Made by a program: the position numbers and the translations under genes. The notes beneath the pieces are model-generated. The model was given only the letters and a program-made list of their open reading frames with translations, was not told where the DNA came from and did not search any database. DNA of 64,000 bases. It comes from Vibrio diazotrophicus. Lineage in GTDB: Bacteria; Pseudomonadota; Gammaproteobacteria; Enterobacterales; Vibrionaceae. Positions 8,914-18,039 of this stretch are shown piece after piece. Numbering within the stretch: the stretch's first letter is position 1; every line of letters begins with the position of its first letter. Location of the stretch: NCBI RefSeq assembly GCF_038452265.1, contig NZ_CP151842.1, positions 3,100,001 to 3,164,000 of the forward strand. The letters are read 5' to 3'.

Positions 8914-9620
8914 TATATTATTTTTCTTATTAAAAAATCATTGCTTTTTACACCTTGATTAAAAAGAAGATCCACTATTGACACATTATGTGCAAATCCA
9001 TCCCACAATTGTTCATATTTAGGATAACCACTATAATCAAACCATGTAACCTTTATCCCTGCATCTTCAAATAAATTCACATCTAAGTATTCCTTCGCTG
9101 CTGGACCAGAAACATACTCCGTCGCACCAGCTTGTAAACATATGTTAACTAATTTTTCAGACTTACCTTCAACCAAGTCATAATCCCATGAATTTGAAAT
9201 TTTCGTATCAATTCCAAGATAATCACCAATAAACTCTAAAAACTTTCGATTACATTGGGATAATGTGAGATATTTTTCTTGTATATATAATGGTTCTAAG
9301 AGTAAAGTTATCTCATCAAAATACTTCGATTTTCTATAATTTTGACATATTGATTTCCAATGTTTTATCTGCCAAAGATTATTAGATATTTGGGTTTCCC
9401 TGATTGTCTGACCAAACTTACCTTTTGTTACTACAGGTATTGTTAACCACTGCAATCCGTTTTTTGTTTTTATTGTATTTCTATTGCGCCAATCATTTTT
9501 TGTATATTGCATATCATCATATAATACAAACTCATCCACAGATGAAATCATGTCAAAATATCCTTTCCATGGAATATAATTTGACTGCAAAATGGCTATT
9601 TTCTTAGTCATAAAAACCAT
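8913..9620 (-). CDS. WbqC-family protein
   Basis: 235 aa with the WbqC hallmarks AILQSNYIPWKGYFD, DDMQYTKNDWRNRN and WLTIPV near the N-terminus and WFDYSGYPKY near the C-terminus. WbqC-like proteins occur in O-antigen loci next to rmlA/rmlB and amino-sugar genes. Their biochemical role is unsettled, and an acyl or aminoacyl transfer role has been suggested by context only. Two starts fit: ATG 9620 or ATG 9611. The latter overlaps the rmlA stop by 8 bp. Confidence 0.85.
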   Translation of the reverse strand: MVFMTKKIAILQSNYIPWKGYFDMISSVDEFVLYDDMQYTKNDWRNRNTIKTKNGLQWLTIPVVTKGKFGQTIRETQISNNLWQIKHWKSICQNYRKSKYFDEITLLLEPLYIQEKYLTLSQCNRKFLEFIGDYLGIDTKISNSWDYDLVEGKSEKLVNICLQAGATEYVSGPAAKEYLDVNLFEDAGIKVTWFDYSGYPKYEQLWDGFAHNVSIVDLLFNQGVKSNDFLIRKII

Positions 9621-10482
9621 CCTCTATTAGCTCTAATACATATTTTCCATAGCTATTTTTTTCTGATATGGCATCGCTAGATTTCACTTTATCAGCACTT
9701 ACCCAGCGATATCGAAGTGCTATTTCTTCCAGACAAGCCACTTTAAACCCTTGGCGGTTCTCCAGTGTTGCCACAAACTGCCCAGCTTCAAGTAAGCTTT
9801 CATGTGTGCCGGTATCCAACCATGCAAATCCACGGCCAAGCAGTTTTACTTTAAGAAGTCCTCTCTTTAAGTATTCCTGATTGATGGAAGTAATCTCCAA
9901 TTCGCCTCTTACTGATGGTGTCACTGATTTAGCAATCTGCACGACATTGTTATCGTAAAAATACAGGCCAGTGACAGCAAAATCAGATTTGGGGTTGGCG
10001 GGCTTTTCTTCTATAGAAATTGCATTTAGTTTATCATCAAACTCAACCACACCAAATCGCTCAGGATCATGCACTTTATAACCGAATACAGTCGCACCTT
10101 CTAACTGTTGTGCTGCTGAAATTAGCAATGGGGAAAAACCTTGCCCCCAAAATATATTATCTCCAAGGACTAGGCAGACACTTTCGCTACCGATGAACTT
10201 TTCGCCAATGATAAAAGCTTGAGCCAATCCTTCCGGTTTTTCTTGTATCGCATAGCTTAACTGAATACCAAACTGGCTCCCATCTCCAAGCAGGCGTATA
10301 AAACTGGCTTGATCTTCCGGCGTCGTAATGATCAATACGTCTTTGATACCCGCCAGCATTAATACAGATAGCGGATAATAAATCATAGGCTTATCATAAA
10401 CAGGTAATAGCTGTTTAGAGACACCTTGCGTTATAGGATACAGCCGGGTTCCGGATCCGCCCGCTAATATAATACCTTTCAT
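9604..10482 (-). CDS. rmlA: Glucose-1-phosphate thymidylyltransferase
   Basis: 292 aa, full length for RmlA. It has the nucleotide-binding signature GGSGTRLYPIT at residues 8-18, LGDNIFWGQG, EEKPANPKSDFAVTGLYFYD and WLDTGTHESLLEA. It makes dTDP-glucose from dTTP and glucose-1-phosphate, the first step toward dTDP-4-keto-6-deoxyglucose. It overlaps rmlB by 4 bp. rmlC and rmlD are not in the window, so the pathway visible here branches to an aminosugar through WecE rather than to rhamnose. Confidence 0.97.
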   Translation of the reverse strand: MKGIILAGGSGTRLYPITQGVSKQLLPVYDKPMIYYPLSVLMLAGIKDVLIITTPEDQASFIRLLGDGSQFGIQLSYAIQEKPEGLAQAFIIGEKFIGSESVCLVLGDNIFWGQGFSPLLISAAQQLEGATVFGYKVHDPERFGVVEFDDKLNAISIEEKPANPKSDFAVTGLYFYDNNVVQIAKSVTPSVRGELEITSINQEYLKRGLLKVKLLGRGFAWLDTGTHESLLEAGQFVATLENRQGFKVACLEEIALRYRWVSADKVKSSDAISEKNSYGKYVLELIEDGFYD

Positions 10483-11549
10483 AATAATTTTACTTTCCCT
10501 AAACGCTCACGGTTATAAGAACCATCTAATACTCTCTGCCACCATTGCGTATTCTTTAAATACCACTCAACGGTTTTCTTTAGCCCTGATTCAAATGTTT
10601 CACAAGGGATCCAGCCTAGCTCTCTTTCTATTTTACTGGCATCAATAGCATAACGGATATCGTGTCCAGGTCTATCTGACACAAAAGATATCAAATCTTC
10701 ATAATATTCAACGTTAGATGATTTTATTGGTACTAACTCTTCCAAATGCGCGCAGATAGTCTTCACAACTTCAATGTTAGTTTTTTCGTTATGACCACCA
10801 ATATTGTAAGTCTCACCGACGTTACCTTCGGTAACTACTTTATAAAGGGCACGGGCATGGTCTTCAACAAATAACCAATCACGGACTTGTCTACCATCGC
10901 CATATATTGGTAGAGGTTTACCATCTAACGCGTTTAATATAATTAATGGAATGAGTTTTTCTGGGAAATGATATGGGCCATAGTTGTTGGAGCAATTTGT
11001 CACTATCGTTGGTAGACCAAAGGTTCTTAACCACGCTCTAACTAAATGGTCGCTTGATGCCTTCGAGGCTGAATAAGGAGAGGATGGCTTATATGATGTT
11101 TGTTCAGTAAACAAATCGTCCGTACCTTCTAAGTCGCCGTATACTTCATCAGTCGAGATATGGTGAAAACGGAATACTTCTTTCCTGTCTTGATCCAAGC
11201 AGTTCCAATAAGAACGCGAAGCTTCTAGCAAAGTGTATGTACCGACAATGTTGGTTTCGATAAATGCTGCAGGCCCATCAATCGAGCGATCAACGTGCGA
11301 TTCTGCCGCCAGATGCATTACAGCATCAGGTTGATGTTGGTTAAAAACACGTTCGAGTTCAATACGGTCGCAAATATCAACGTGCTCAAATGTATAGCGT
11401 TCACATTGAGAAACGCTCTCCAGGGAATCTAAATTTCCAGCGTAAGTCAATTTATCTACATTGATCACGCTGCTCTTTGTATCTGAAATTATGTGACGAA
11501 CGACAGCAGAGCCGATAAAACCAGCCCCACCAGTGACAAGAATTTTCAT
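10479..11549 (-). CDS. rmlB: dTDP-glucose 4,6-dehydratase
   Basis: 356 aa, full length. It has the NAD-binding GGAGFIGSAVV at residues 7-17, HLAAESHVDRSI, STDEVYGDLEG (active-site TDE triad) and the YxxxK pair in YSASKASSDH. It converts dTDP-glucose to dTDP-4-keto-6-deoxyglucose in the cytoplasm. It is the first gene of the minus-strand operon; its leader runs about 200 bp up to the IS630-type insertion. Confidence 0.97.
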   Translation of the reverse strand: MKILVTGGAGFIGSAVVRHIISDTKSSVINVDKLTYAGNLDSLESVSQCERYTFEHVDICDRIELERVFNQHQPDAVMHLAAESHVDRSIDGPAAFIETNIVGTYTLLEASRSYWNCLDQDRKEVFRFHHISTDEVYGDLEGTDDLFTEQTSYKPSSPYSASKASSDHLVRAWLRTFGLPTIVTNCSNNYGPYHFPEKLIPLIILNALDGKPLPIYGDGRQVRDWLFVEDHARALYKVVTEGNVGETYNIGGHNEKTNIEVVKTICAHLEELVPIKSSNVEYYEDLISFVSDRPGHDIRYAIDASKIERELGWIPCETFESGLKKTVEWYLKNTQWWQRVLDGSYNRERLGKVKLL

Positions 11550-11587
11550 GCGTAATTTCTATCCATGAATGACTATATTAGTAAGGT

Positions 11588-11599
11588 ACACTACCGTAC
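11588..11599 (-). promoter_or_regulatory. Possible ops/JUMPstart element
   Basis: On the minus strand, about 40 bp upstream of rmlB, the sequence GTACGGTAGTGT resembles the RfaH-recruiting ops core (GGCGGTAGCGTG) found in leaders of long polysaccharide operons. It matches at CGGTAG and most flanking bases. Position and orientation fit, but the consensus GGC start is replaced by TAC and the longer JUMPstart context is weak. If real, RfaH would suppress termination across the long operon. Confidence 0.35.
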
Positions 11600-11749
11600 T
11601 TAGGTTTTGTCTCCTAAATCAAGTATACTGCTCACCCGTATGTTATAACTTTAACTGTTGCGAAGTTTAATCTAAAACCAGTTCAGGTGCGATCACTAGT
11701 AATTCTCTACCTAGATTTTGTGACAAGTAGCGCGAGCTTATCAAATATT

Positions 11750-12846
11750 TACCGAATCAACTTGAAGATGCTGGCTTGAGAACCTGAAAATTATCATTAA
11801 TTCGAGATGTCAAAGAGCCTGCGATCTCTGGAAGAGTCACTGCAAAAAATTGGTCTATTGCCGCCTTGAAGTCCCGTTTTCTTTTGAAGTAAACGTTGTT
11901 CCTCGACTTCTCATTCATTACTTTCCATAGCCGTTCGATTGGGTTGAGGTTTGGACTGTAAGGTGGAAGATAATGCAGTTCAATATTCAGGACAAACGCC
12001 GCATTTTTGACTAAGTCACTGCGGTGATATCCCGCACCATCCAAGATGATATGAAGCTTATGGGCTAAGGGATAACTCTTTCTTAACTCACAGAAAAAGC
12101 GAACAATCGATTCACTGTTAATGATCTCATAGTTGTGAACAATGGTTGCTCCAATATCCGACAAGTTCAGTGCGCCAATAATGTTCAATCGGCTACGATT
12201 ACCCGTTGTTTCAATCACTTTATCCTGACCAGTTCGTATCCAGCCATGAGATATTTTTGTTGATAGTGTTGGGTGAACTGCGTCGATAAAGACTATCGAT
12301 TCATCCTTGCCACAGCTTGCCTTTAACGCTTCATAAGCCTCTATAAATGCTTGCTGTTGTGCTTCATCAAACTTGTGTGGTACGCCTTTCGGTTGCTTGT
12401 AGCTAAAACCATTGTGGTGAAGCCATTTATTCATACCAGAAACCGTGTAATCCAGTCCAAATGTCTCTTTAACGTAAGTGACAATTTGATGCGTATGAGA
12501 ATAGGTTTTCTCAGTCAAATGCTCGATTAGGTGCATGGTTTGAGTAGCAGAAAGCTTGCTTTGGCTTCCGCCATTTTCAGGCTTAAGTTTTTCAGAAAGA
12601 ACGTAGTCGCTGAGATGACGAGCAACGGTCGATTCATGAATACGAAGAGCTTGTGAAATCATAGTCTGACTCCAGCCTTCAGAAGCCAGCAAAACAGCCT
12701 TAATGCGGTCGCAAACTCGACTATCACGTTCAATGTCGTGCATTTGTTCGAGTTGCAGTTTCTGTTGAGGAGTCAGTGTAATTTTCATGGTTCGTAGCAT
12801 GATCCTGATTCTATCGAAAATCAAGCATCTTCAATGATCACGGGTA
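11750..12846 (-). mobile_element. IS630-family insertion sequence
   Basis: About 1.1 kb enclosing one transposase gene. Imperfect terminal inverted repeats are visible: inside the left end TACCGAATCAACTTGAAGAT, and inside the right end (reverse strand) TACCCGTGATCATTGAAGAT. Each starts at TA, the target dinucleotide that IS630/Tc1-mariner elements duplicate. The element sits about 200 bp upstream of rmlB, between the polysaccharide operon and rfaD, so it may alter transcription of the operon. The ends are judged by eye. Confidence 0.8.
11757..12824 (-). CDS. IS630-family transposase
   Basis: 355 aa as opened. Met13 (MKITLTPQQ, about 12788) is a likelier start, giving about 343 aa. There is an N-terminal helix-turn-helix (SQTMISQALRIHESTVARHL) and then a DDE domain with IVFIDAVHPT, HIILDGAGYHRS and LPPYSPNLNPIERLWKVM. 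This DDE order and the NPIERLW block are diagnostic of the IS630 family. The frame is intact, so the element may be active. It has no passenger gene. Confidence 0.93.
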   Translation of the reverse strand: MIFDRIRIMLRTMKITLTPQQKLQLEQMHDIERDSRVCDRIKAVLLASEGWSQTMISQALRIHESTVARHLSDYVLSEKLKPENGGSQSKLSATQTMHLIEHLTEKTYSHTHQIVTYVKETFGLDYTVSGMNKWLHHNGFSYKQPKGVPHKFDEAQQQAFIEAYEALKASCGKDESIVFIDAVHPTLSTKISHGWIRTGQDKVIETTGNRSRLNIIGALNLSDIGATIVHNYEIINSESIVRFFCELRKSYPLAHKLHIILDGAGYHRSDLVKNAAFVLNIELHYLPPYSPNLNPIERLWKVMNEKSRNNVYFKRKRDFKAAIDQFFAVTLPEIAGSLTSRINDNFQVLKPASSS

Positions 12847-13019
12847 TTGATATATCTTTTTAATTACTAGGTTCTAATTAATGGATAAGATTGCAAATCG
12901 GGGCCCCCTTATGGCATAGCCTCTAGTATTCATAAACTGGACTGTCCCAATTTCTCAGATGACGCATACATTTAGCATGATATACTGACTTCATTAGGCT
13001 AATTTTTTAAGGAATAACT

Positions 13020-13961
13020 ATGATCATAGTAACCGGCGGTGCTGGCATGATTGGCAGCAATATCGTTAAAGCACTTAACGAACAAGGTATTAACGACATC
13101 TTGGTTGTCGATAACCTAAAGAATGGTAAGAAGTTTCAAAATCTAGTCGACCTTGATATCGCAGATTACATGGATCGTGATGATTTCTTAACTCAAATCA
13201 TGGCAGGCGATGACTTTGGTACCATTGAAGCAGTCTTCCATGAGGGAGCGTGTTCTGCCACTACAGAGTGGGATGGCAAGTACATGATGCTCAACAACTA
13301 TGAGTATTCCAAAGAGCTATTACATTACTGTTTAGATCGTCAGATCCCATTCCTTTACGCTTCATCAGCGGCAACTTATGGCGAAACAGACACCTTCATC
13401 GAAGAAAAAGAATATGAAGGCGCATTAAACGTATATGGTTACTCAAAACAGCAGTTTGATAATTACGTTCGCCGTATCTGGCAAGAAGCGGAAGAACATG
13501 GCGAAAAGCTTTCTCAAGTTACAGGTTTTCGCTACTTCAATGTTTATGGGCCCCGCGAGCAACACAAAGGCTCAATGGCATCTGTTGCATTTCATTTAAA
13601 TAATCAAATGAACGCTGGAGAGAACCCTAAACTGTTTGCTGGTAGTGAGCATTTTAAACGTGATTTTGTTTATGTAGGTGATGTTGCAGCTGTAAACCTT
13701 TGGTTTATGCAGCACGGTAAGTCAGGCATTTTTAATCTTGGAACGGGGAACGCGGAGTCATTTAACGAAGTAGCCAAAGCGGTGATCAAATACCACGGTC
13801 AAGGCTCAGTAGAAACAATCCCGTTCCCTGAGCACCTAAAAGGCGCATATCAAGAATATACTCAGGCAGACCTAACTAAGCTGCGCGCCACAGGCTGCGA
13901 CCACCAGTTCAAAACAGTGGCAGAAGGTGTTGCTGAGTATATGTCGATTATCAATAAGTAA
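13020..13961 (+). CDS. rfaD: ADP-L-glycero-D-manno-heptose-6-epimerase
   Basis: 313 aa, close in length to E. coli HldD (310 aa). The N-terminal NADP-binding loop is VTGGAGMIGSNIV, then EGACSATTEWDGKYMM and the YxxxK pair in VYGYSKQQFDNYV, then FRYFNVYGPREQHKGSMASV. It epimerises ADP-D-glycero-D-manno-heptose to the L-form used for inner core. The start has a good ribosome-binding site (AAGGA, 8 bp upstream). In vibrios rfaD (gmhD) marks the border between the O-antigen/capsule and core loci, as it does here. Confidence 0.97.
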   Translation: MIIVTGGAGMIGSNIVKALNEQGINDILVVDNLKNGKKFQNLVDLDIADYMDRDDFLTQIMAGDDFGTIEAVFHEGACSATTEWDGKYMMLNNYEYSKELLHYCLDRQIPFLYASSAATYGETDTFIEEKEYEGALNVYGYSKQQFDNYVRRIWQEAEEHGEKLSQVTGFRYFNVYGPREQHKGSMASVAFHLNNQMNAGENPKLFAGSEHFKRDFVYVGDVAAVNLWFMQHGKSGIFNLGTGNAESFNEVAKAVIKYHGQGSVETIPFPEHLKGAYQEYTQADLTKLRATGCDHQFKTVAEGVAEYMSIINK

Positions 13962-13972
13962 CACCACGACTT

Positions 13973-14011
13973 CAAATATCTAGAGTTCCTGCTTTGAACT
14001 CTGGATATTTG
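13973..14011 (+). terminator. Stem-loop after rfaD
   Basis: A 16-bp stem with one mismatch: the arms are CAAATATCTAGAGTTC (13973-13988) and GAACTCTGGATATTTG (13996-14011), with a 7-nt loop. It starts 12 bp after the rfaD stop. No T-run follows, so it may be a processing or stabilising hairpin, or a weak terminator, between rfaD and the core operon. Confidence 0.5.
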
Positions 14012-14054
14012 CAGATTAGAATACAGCGTTTACAAAAGTATCGTGGGTTAACTG

Positions 14055-15827
14055 ATGAATATTTTAATGGCACTGTCGCAGCTAGAAGTAACTGGAGCGG
14101 AAGTGTATGCAACAACTGTCGGCAATCAGCTAACTAAACGTGGCCATACAGTCCATTATGTGTCAGACACACTGACTAAACCTTTCGTTGGTCAATATTT
14201 TAAACTTCGCTTCAATAAGCGCAGTATCCTACGCAGATTCTGGCACGTTGCTTATCTTGTTTATCTAATCAAAAAACACCATATTCAACTTGTACATGCC
14301 CACTCGCGTGCATCAAGCTGGAGTTGCCACGTGGCCTGTAAAATAACGGGCACGCCAATGGTTACAACAGTGCACGGCCGACAACCAGTACACCGCTCAC
14401 GTAAAGCGTTTCATGCTATGGGTGATAAAGCTCTACCAGTGTGTGAAGCAATCGAGCAGCAACTTATTGAAGAACTGGATGTACCGGCATCCCAGTTAAC
14501 CGTAAGTCGTAATGGCATCGAGACCCAAGCTTTTTCGCCTGCAGAACCACCTAACAACGCTAAACCTATCATCACCATTGTCGGTCGCTTAACCGGCCCT
14601 AAAGGTGATTTATGTTATCGCTTGTTAGATGAATGCCTCGATCTAGGCAAGTATGATGTGCGTGTTTTGACTGGTTCTGCAATGGAAACAAGGTTTGAGA
14701 ATTTTACCAAGAAAGCCTCTTTTCTTGGTTATACCAACGATGTCGCTCAAGTACTGCATCAGTCAGACCTAGTCATTGGCGCAGGTCGAGTGGCTATAGA
14801 GTCGTTACTTTGTGGCCGCCCAACATTCGCGATTGGCGAAGCTATCTCGATTGGAATTGTCGATGAAAACAACCTACCACATGCTATGGCTACCAACTTT
14901 GGTGATATAGGGCCTAATATTCTCGATATCGATTTTGACTCTATCGCTCACGAGGTTGAAAAAGGGCTTGGTCATTCATCATGCAGTCCATCCGTAACAG
15001 AAAAAATTCGTGACTACTACAATCTCGATAATATCGTCTCTCAGTTAGAAACTATTTACCAAGATGTGGTCGTCAGTAAACTTCAAAAAGAGATGCCCGT
15101 CTTGATGTATCATCGCTTTATCGACAACGAAGCGAAAAAAGGCACACGCGGCCCATACATAGACATTCAACTTTTTGAAAAGCACTTAAAACTTCTTAAG
15201 CGAATGGGATTTGAGAGCCTCACTTTTGAAGAACTCGCACGTAAAGGTTCTATCGAAAGATTAAATCCAAATAAGCGTTACTTTATGTTAACTGTGGATG
15301 ATGGCTTCGTCGACAACTATGAGTTAATGCTACCACTATTGAAGAAGTATAATTTCAAAGCGGTAGTCTATGTTGTAACAGGCGAAACTTACAATCGCTG
15401 GGATGTGGAAGCAAACGAAAATCCAGACAAGCCATTTCCACTTATGAGTAGTGAGCAAATTAAAGCGATGGCAGACTCTGGCTTTATTGAGATTGGTGGC
15501 CACACACTTAGCCACCCATCCTTAAGTAAACTTTCATATGCAGAGCAAAAGCGTGAAATTGAACAAAACAAGTGTGAATTAGAGTCGATTATTGGTAAGA
15601 AGCTAACTTCATTTGCTTACCCCTATGGTGACTTAGACGATAACTCAAAAGCCATCGCTCGCAACTTAGGTTTTGAGTTTGCGGTCGCAACTAATAGCGG
15701 CCCTCTTGCATTTCATCAGGACTTATATCAAATACGCCGTATAGCTATTTTTCCTAAAACCTCAGTATTTGGACTGTGGAGAAAAATTTGCGGAAACTAC
15801 ACTTTTAGAAAAAATAATCCTAGATAA
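14055..15827 (+). CDS. GT4 glycosyltransferase-polysaccharide deacetylase fusion
   Basis: 590 aa with two domains. Residues 1-330 form a GT-B glycosyltransferase of family 4 (N-terminal LSQLEVTGAEVYATTVGNQL, then VGRLTGPKGD, and GAGRVAIESLLCGRPTFAIG as the donor-binding region). Residues 345-590 form a NodB/CE4 deacetylase with PVLMYHRF, TVDDGFVDNY (motif 1 with metal Asp), GGHTLSHPSL (motif 2, two His) and AYPYGDLDD (motif 3). One polypeptide could add an N-acetylhexosamine to the core and then deacetylate it, but this coupling is inference. The gene overlaps waaL by 1 bp. Confidence 0.88.
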   Translation: MNILMALSQLEVTGAEVYATTVGNQLTKRGHTVHYVSDTLTKPFVGQYFKLRFNKRSILRRFWHVAYLVYLIKKHHIQLVHAHSRASSWSCHVACKITGTPMVTTVHGRQPVHRSRKAFHAMGDKALPVCEAIEQQLIEELDVPASQLTVSRNGIETQAFSPAEPPNNAKPIITIVGRLTGPKGDLCYRLLDECLDLGKYDVRVLTGSAMETRFENFTKKASFLGYTNDVAQVLHQSDLVIGAGRVAIESLLCGRPTFAIGEAISIGIVDENNLPHAMATNFGDIGPNILDIDFDSIAHEVEKGLGHSSCSPSVTEKIRDYYNLDNIVSQLETIYQDVVVSKLQKEMPVLMYHRFIDNEAKKGTRGPYIDIQLFEKHLKLLKRMGFESLTFEELARKGSIERLNPNKRYFMLTVDDGFVDNYELMLPLLKKYNFKAVVYVVTGETYNRWDVEANENPDKPFPLMSSEQIKAMADSGFIEIGGHTLSHPSLSKLSYAEQKREIEQNKCELESIIGKKLTSFAYPYGDLDDNSKAIARNLGFEFAVATNSGPLAFHQDLYQIRRIAIFPKTSVFGLWRKICGNYTFRKNNPR

Positions 15828-17008
15828 TGAACAAACTACAACTAACTCAATTCGTAAATGCACTACCGTTTGTATGGCTCTTCTCTGGCTACTTGTTAGT
15901 AAGTAATGGACAAACTTACTTAGCGTACTTTCTTATTTTGGCCACTCTATATAATCTATTGACAGGCAACATCCAAAAAGAAAAGGGCAGGGTAAGAAAA
16001 TCACTAATACTTTGCACAATGATATATATAGCCGTTTTTTTATTAAACTACATATACACATCAAACTTTTGGTTTGTTATCCGTAGTTCTTTGTACTTTT
16101 TACCTTTTGCACTGACAACGCCAATCAACAAGAAAACCATCGTTAGAACTATATACATTTTACCATTCACGGCTCTTGCTCTTTCTGTTTTATATTTAAT
16201 ACATAGCGAGTCAAGATACCTAAACAACTCAGGCCTAAATCCTATTCCTTTAGCAACTGTAACAGCTCTTTATTTAGCTTTTTTATTGTATTTATTCTTT
16301 AAAGAAAAGGACTGGAAATTCAATAAGTTCATATTATTCTCTGGCAACCTATTTTGTCTTTACATAATAATCAGAACAGAGAGTAGAGGTGTTTGGGTAG
16401 CAGTAGCTTTGATGATGATTGTTGCTGTCTTATACGGGATAAAAACAGCGTTAAAGTGTAAATCATACAAACAAATAAGTGGTGTATTCGTGTTCACTAT
16501 CATATTGGGAGTATTAGCTGCTAGTTCAATTTCTCAGCGCATAGATACTACCTTGCAAGAATTAACTAAGATTGAACAAGGTTTAAATAATACATCTATC
16601 GGAGTCAGGCTAGAATTATGGAGAACAAGTTACCAATTAATAGAGAACAATAATTTCATCCTACCAGCAAAGGAAACTGATATTCATGATTTTTTTAAAC
16701 AAAAGCTAGCTGATAAAAAAATAACTAAAGCGACATTAGACTTTAGTCCAAACGCCCATAACCAATATATTAACTCATGGTTAAGAAGTGGTTTAATCGG
16801 ACTATTTGCCACATTATTTCTGTTAATCTACCCTTCAATTATAGTGATTAAAGAATACGGCTTTAACTCAAGCATTCTCCCATTAATGATAGTAACCATA
16901 ATATTAATATGTGGCTTAACTGAGCTACCCCTTACACAAATATCCGCATATCAAGCGTTTTTGATGTCTATGTTGGGTAGCATTATTATGTTGGAACAAA
17001 AAGAATGA
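15827..17008 (+). CDS. waaL: O-antigen ligase
   Basis: 393 aa with about 10-12 hydrophobic segments and one longer periplasmic loop (about residues 235-320) containing SIGVRLELWRTSYQLIENN and the conserved-type NAHNQYINSWLRSGLIG, the Wzy_C/WaaL signature with the essential His. It joins undecaprenyl-linked O-antigen to lipid A-core on the periplasmic side. Its location between rfaD and waaF supports WaaL over Wzy. It overlaps waaF by 4 bp. Confidence 0.87.
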   Translation: MNKLQLTQFVNALPFVWLFSGYLLVSNGQTYLAYFLILATLYNLLTGNIQKEKGRVRKSLILCTMIYIAVFLLNYIYTSNFWFVIRSSLYFLPFALTTPINKKTIVRTIYILPFTALALSVLYLIHSESRYLNNSGLNPIPLATVTALYLAFLLYLFFKEKDWKFNKFILFSGNLFCLYIIIRTESRGVWVAVALMMIVAVLYGIKTALKCKSYKQISGVFVFTIILGVLAASSISQRIDTTLQELTKIEQGLNNTSIGVRLELWRTSYQLIENNNFILPAKETDIHDFFKQKLADKKITKATLDFSPNAHNQYINSWLRSGLIGLFATLFLLIYPSIIVIKEYGFNSSILPLMIVTIILICGLTELPLTQISAYQAFLMSMLGSIIMLEQKE

Positions 17009-18039
17009 AGATATTAGTCATTGGCCCTTCTTGGGTAGGAGACATGGTGATGTCTCAAAGCCTCTATAAAACATTAAAGCAACAAAATCCAGATTCGGAT
17101 CTTCATGTATTAGCACCAGCTTGGTGCAGGCCTATTTTGTCTCGTATGCCAGAGGTTGACAAAACGATCGATATGCCCTTAGGGCACGGTACATTAGATC
17201 TAAAAACCAGATATAAAATGGGTCTATCTCTACGTAACGAAATGTACACACACGCATATGTACTACCAAACTCAGCAAAGTCAGCCCTAATTCCTCTGTT
17301 TGCTAATATTCCAAACCGAACTGGTTGGAAAGGTGAGTTTCGTTATGGACTGATAAATGACCTTCGCACAAACAAAAAAGTGTTTCAGTTTATGGTGGAA
17401 CGCTATGTCGCGTTAGCATTTAATAAGCAATCGATGGAATCTATTGTAAAATTAGACAACTGCCCAGTACCAGAGCTTTCTATTGATATTACAAGCCAAA
17501 GAAATGTGATGAATAGACTCTATCTAGATTCTACTCGCCCAATATTTGGTATTTGCCCTGGCGCAGAGTTTGGTCCAGCTAAACGTTGGCCTCATAGATA
17601 CTACGCTGAAGTAGCAAAACACATAATCGAAAATGGTGGCCAAGTGTGGACATTCGGTTCAGCAAAAGACCGAGAAGTAACTCAATCGATACGCAATACA
17701 TTGTCATCACCTCTTCAGGAATTTTGTTTTGACCTTGCAGGAGAAACATCTTTAGTTGAAGCCGTAGACCTACTCGCAATGTGTAAGGCAGTGATTACCA
17801 ATGATTCCGGACTCATGCATGTTTCAGCATCTGTAGGAGCTCACGTTATTGCAATTTATGGGTCAAGCTCCCCAAGTTATACCCCTCCTTTAACGAAAAA
17901 ATTGGATATACTAAACACAGACATTTCATGCCGCCCATGCTTCAAACGCGAATGCCCTTTAGGCCATTTAGAATGTTTGACTAAGCTGTCCCCTGAACAA
18001 GTAATTAAAAAACTAGATAAATTACATTTATATGAATAA
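17005..18039 (+). CDS. waaF: ADP-heptose:LPS heptosyltransferase II
   Basis: 344 aa, GT9 family, typical WaaF length. It has MKILVIGPSWVGDMVMSQSL at the N-terminus, GICPGAEFGPAKRWP mid-protein, NDSGLMHVSASVGAHVIAIYGSSSP (donor-binding), and a C-terminal Cys-rich segment SCRPCFKRECPLGHLECL characteristic of WaaF. It adds the second heptose to the inner core on the cytoplasmic face. It overlaps both neighbours by a few bases. Confidence 0.95.
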   Translation: MKILVIGPSWVGDMVMSQSLYKTLKQQNPDSDLHVLAPAWCRPILSRMPEVDKTIDMPLGHGTLDLKTRYKMGLSLRNEMYTHAYVLPNSAKSALIPLFANIPNRTGWKGEFRYGLINDLRTNKKVFQFMVERYVALAFNKQSMESIVKLDNCPVPELSIDITSQRNVMNRLYLDSTRPIFGICPGAEFGPAKRWPHRYYAEVAKHIIENGGQVWTFGSAKDREVTQSIRNTLSSPLQEFCFDLAGETSLVEAVDLLAMCKAVITNDSGLMHVSASVGAHVIAIYGSSSPSYTPPLTKKLDILNTDISCRPCFKRECPLGHLECLTKLSPEQVIKKLDKLHLYE

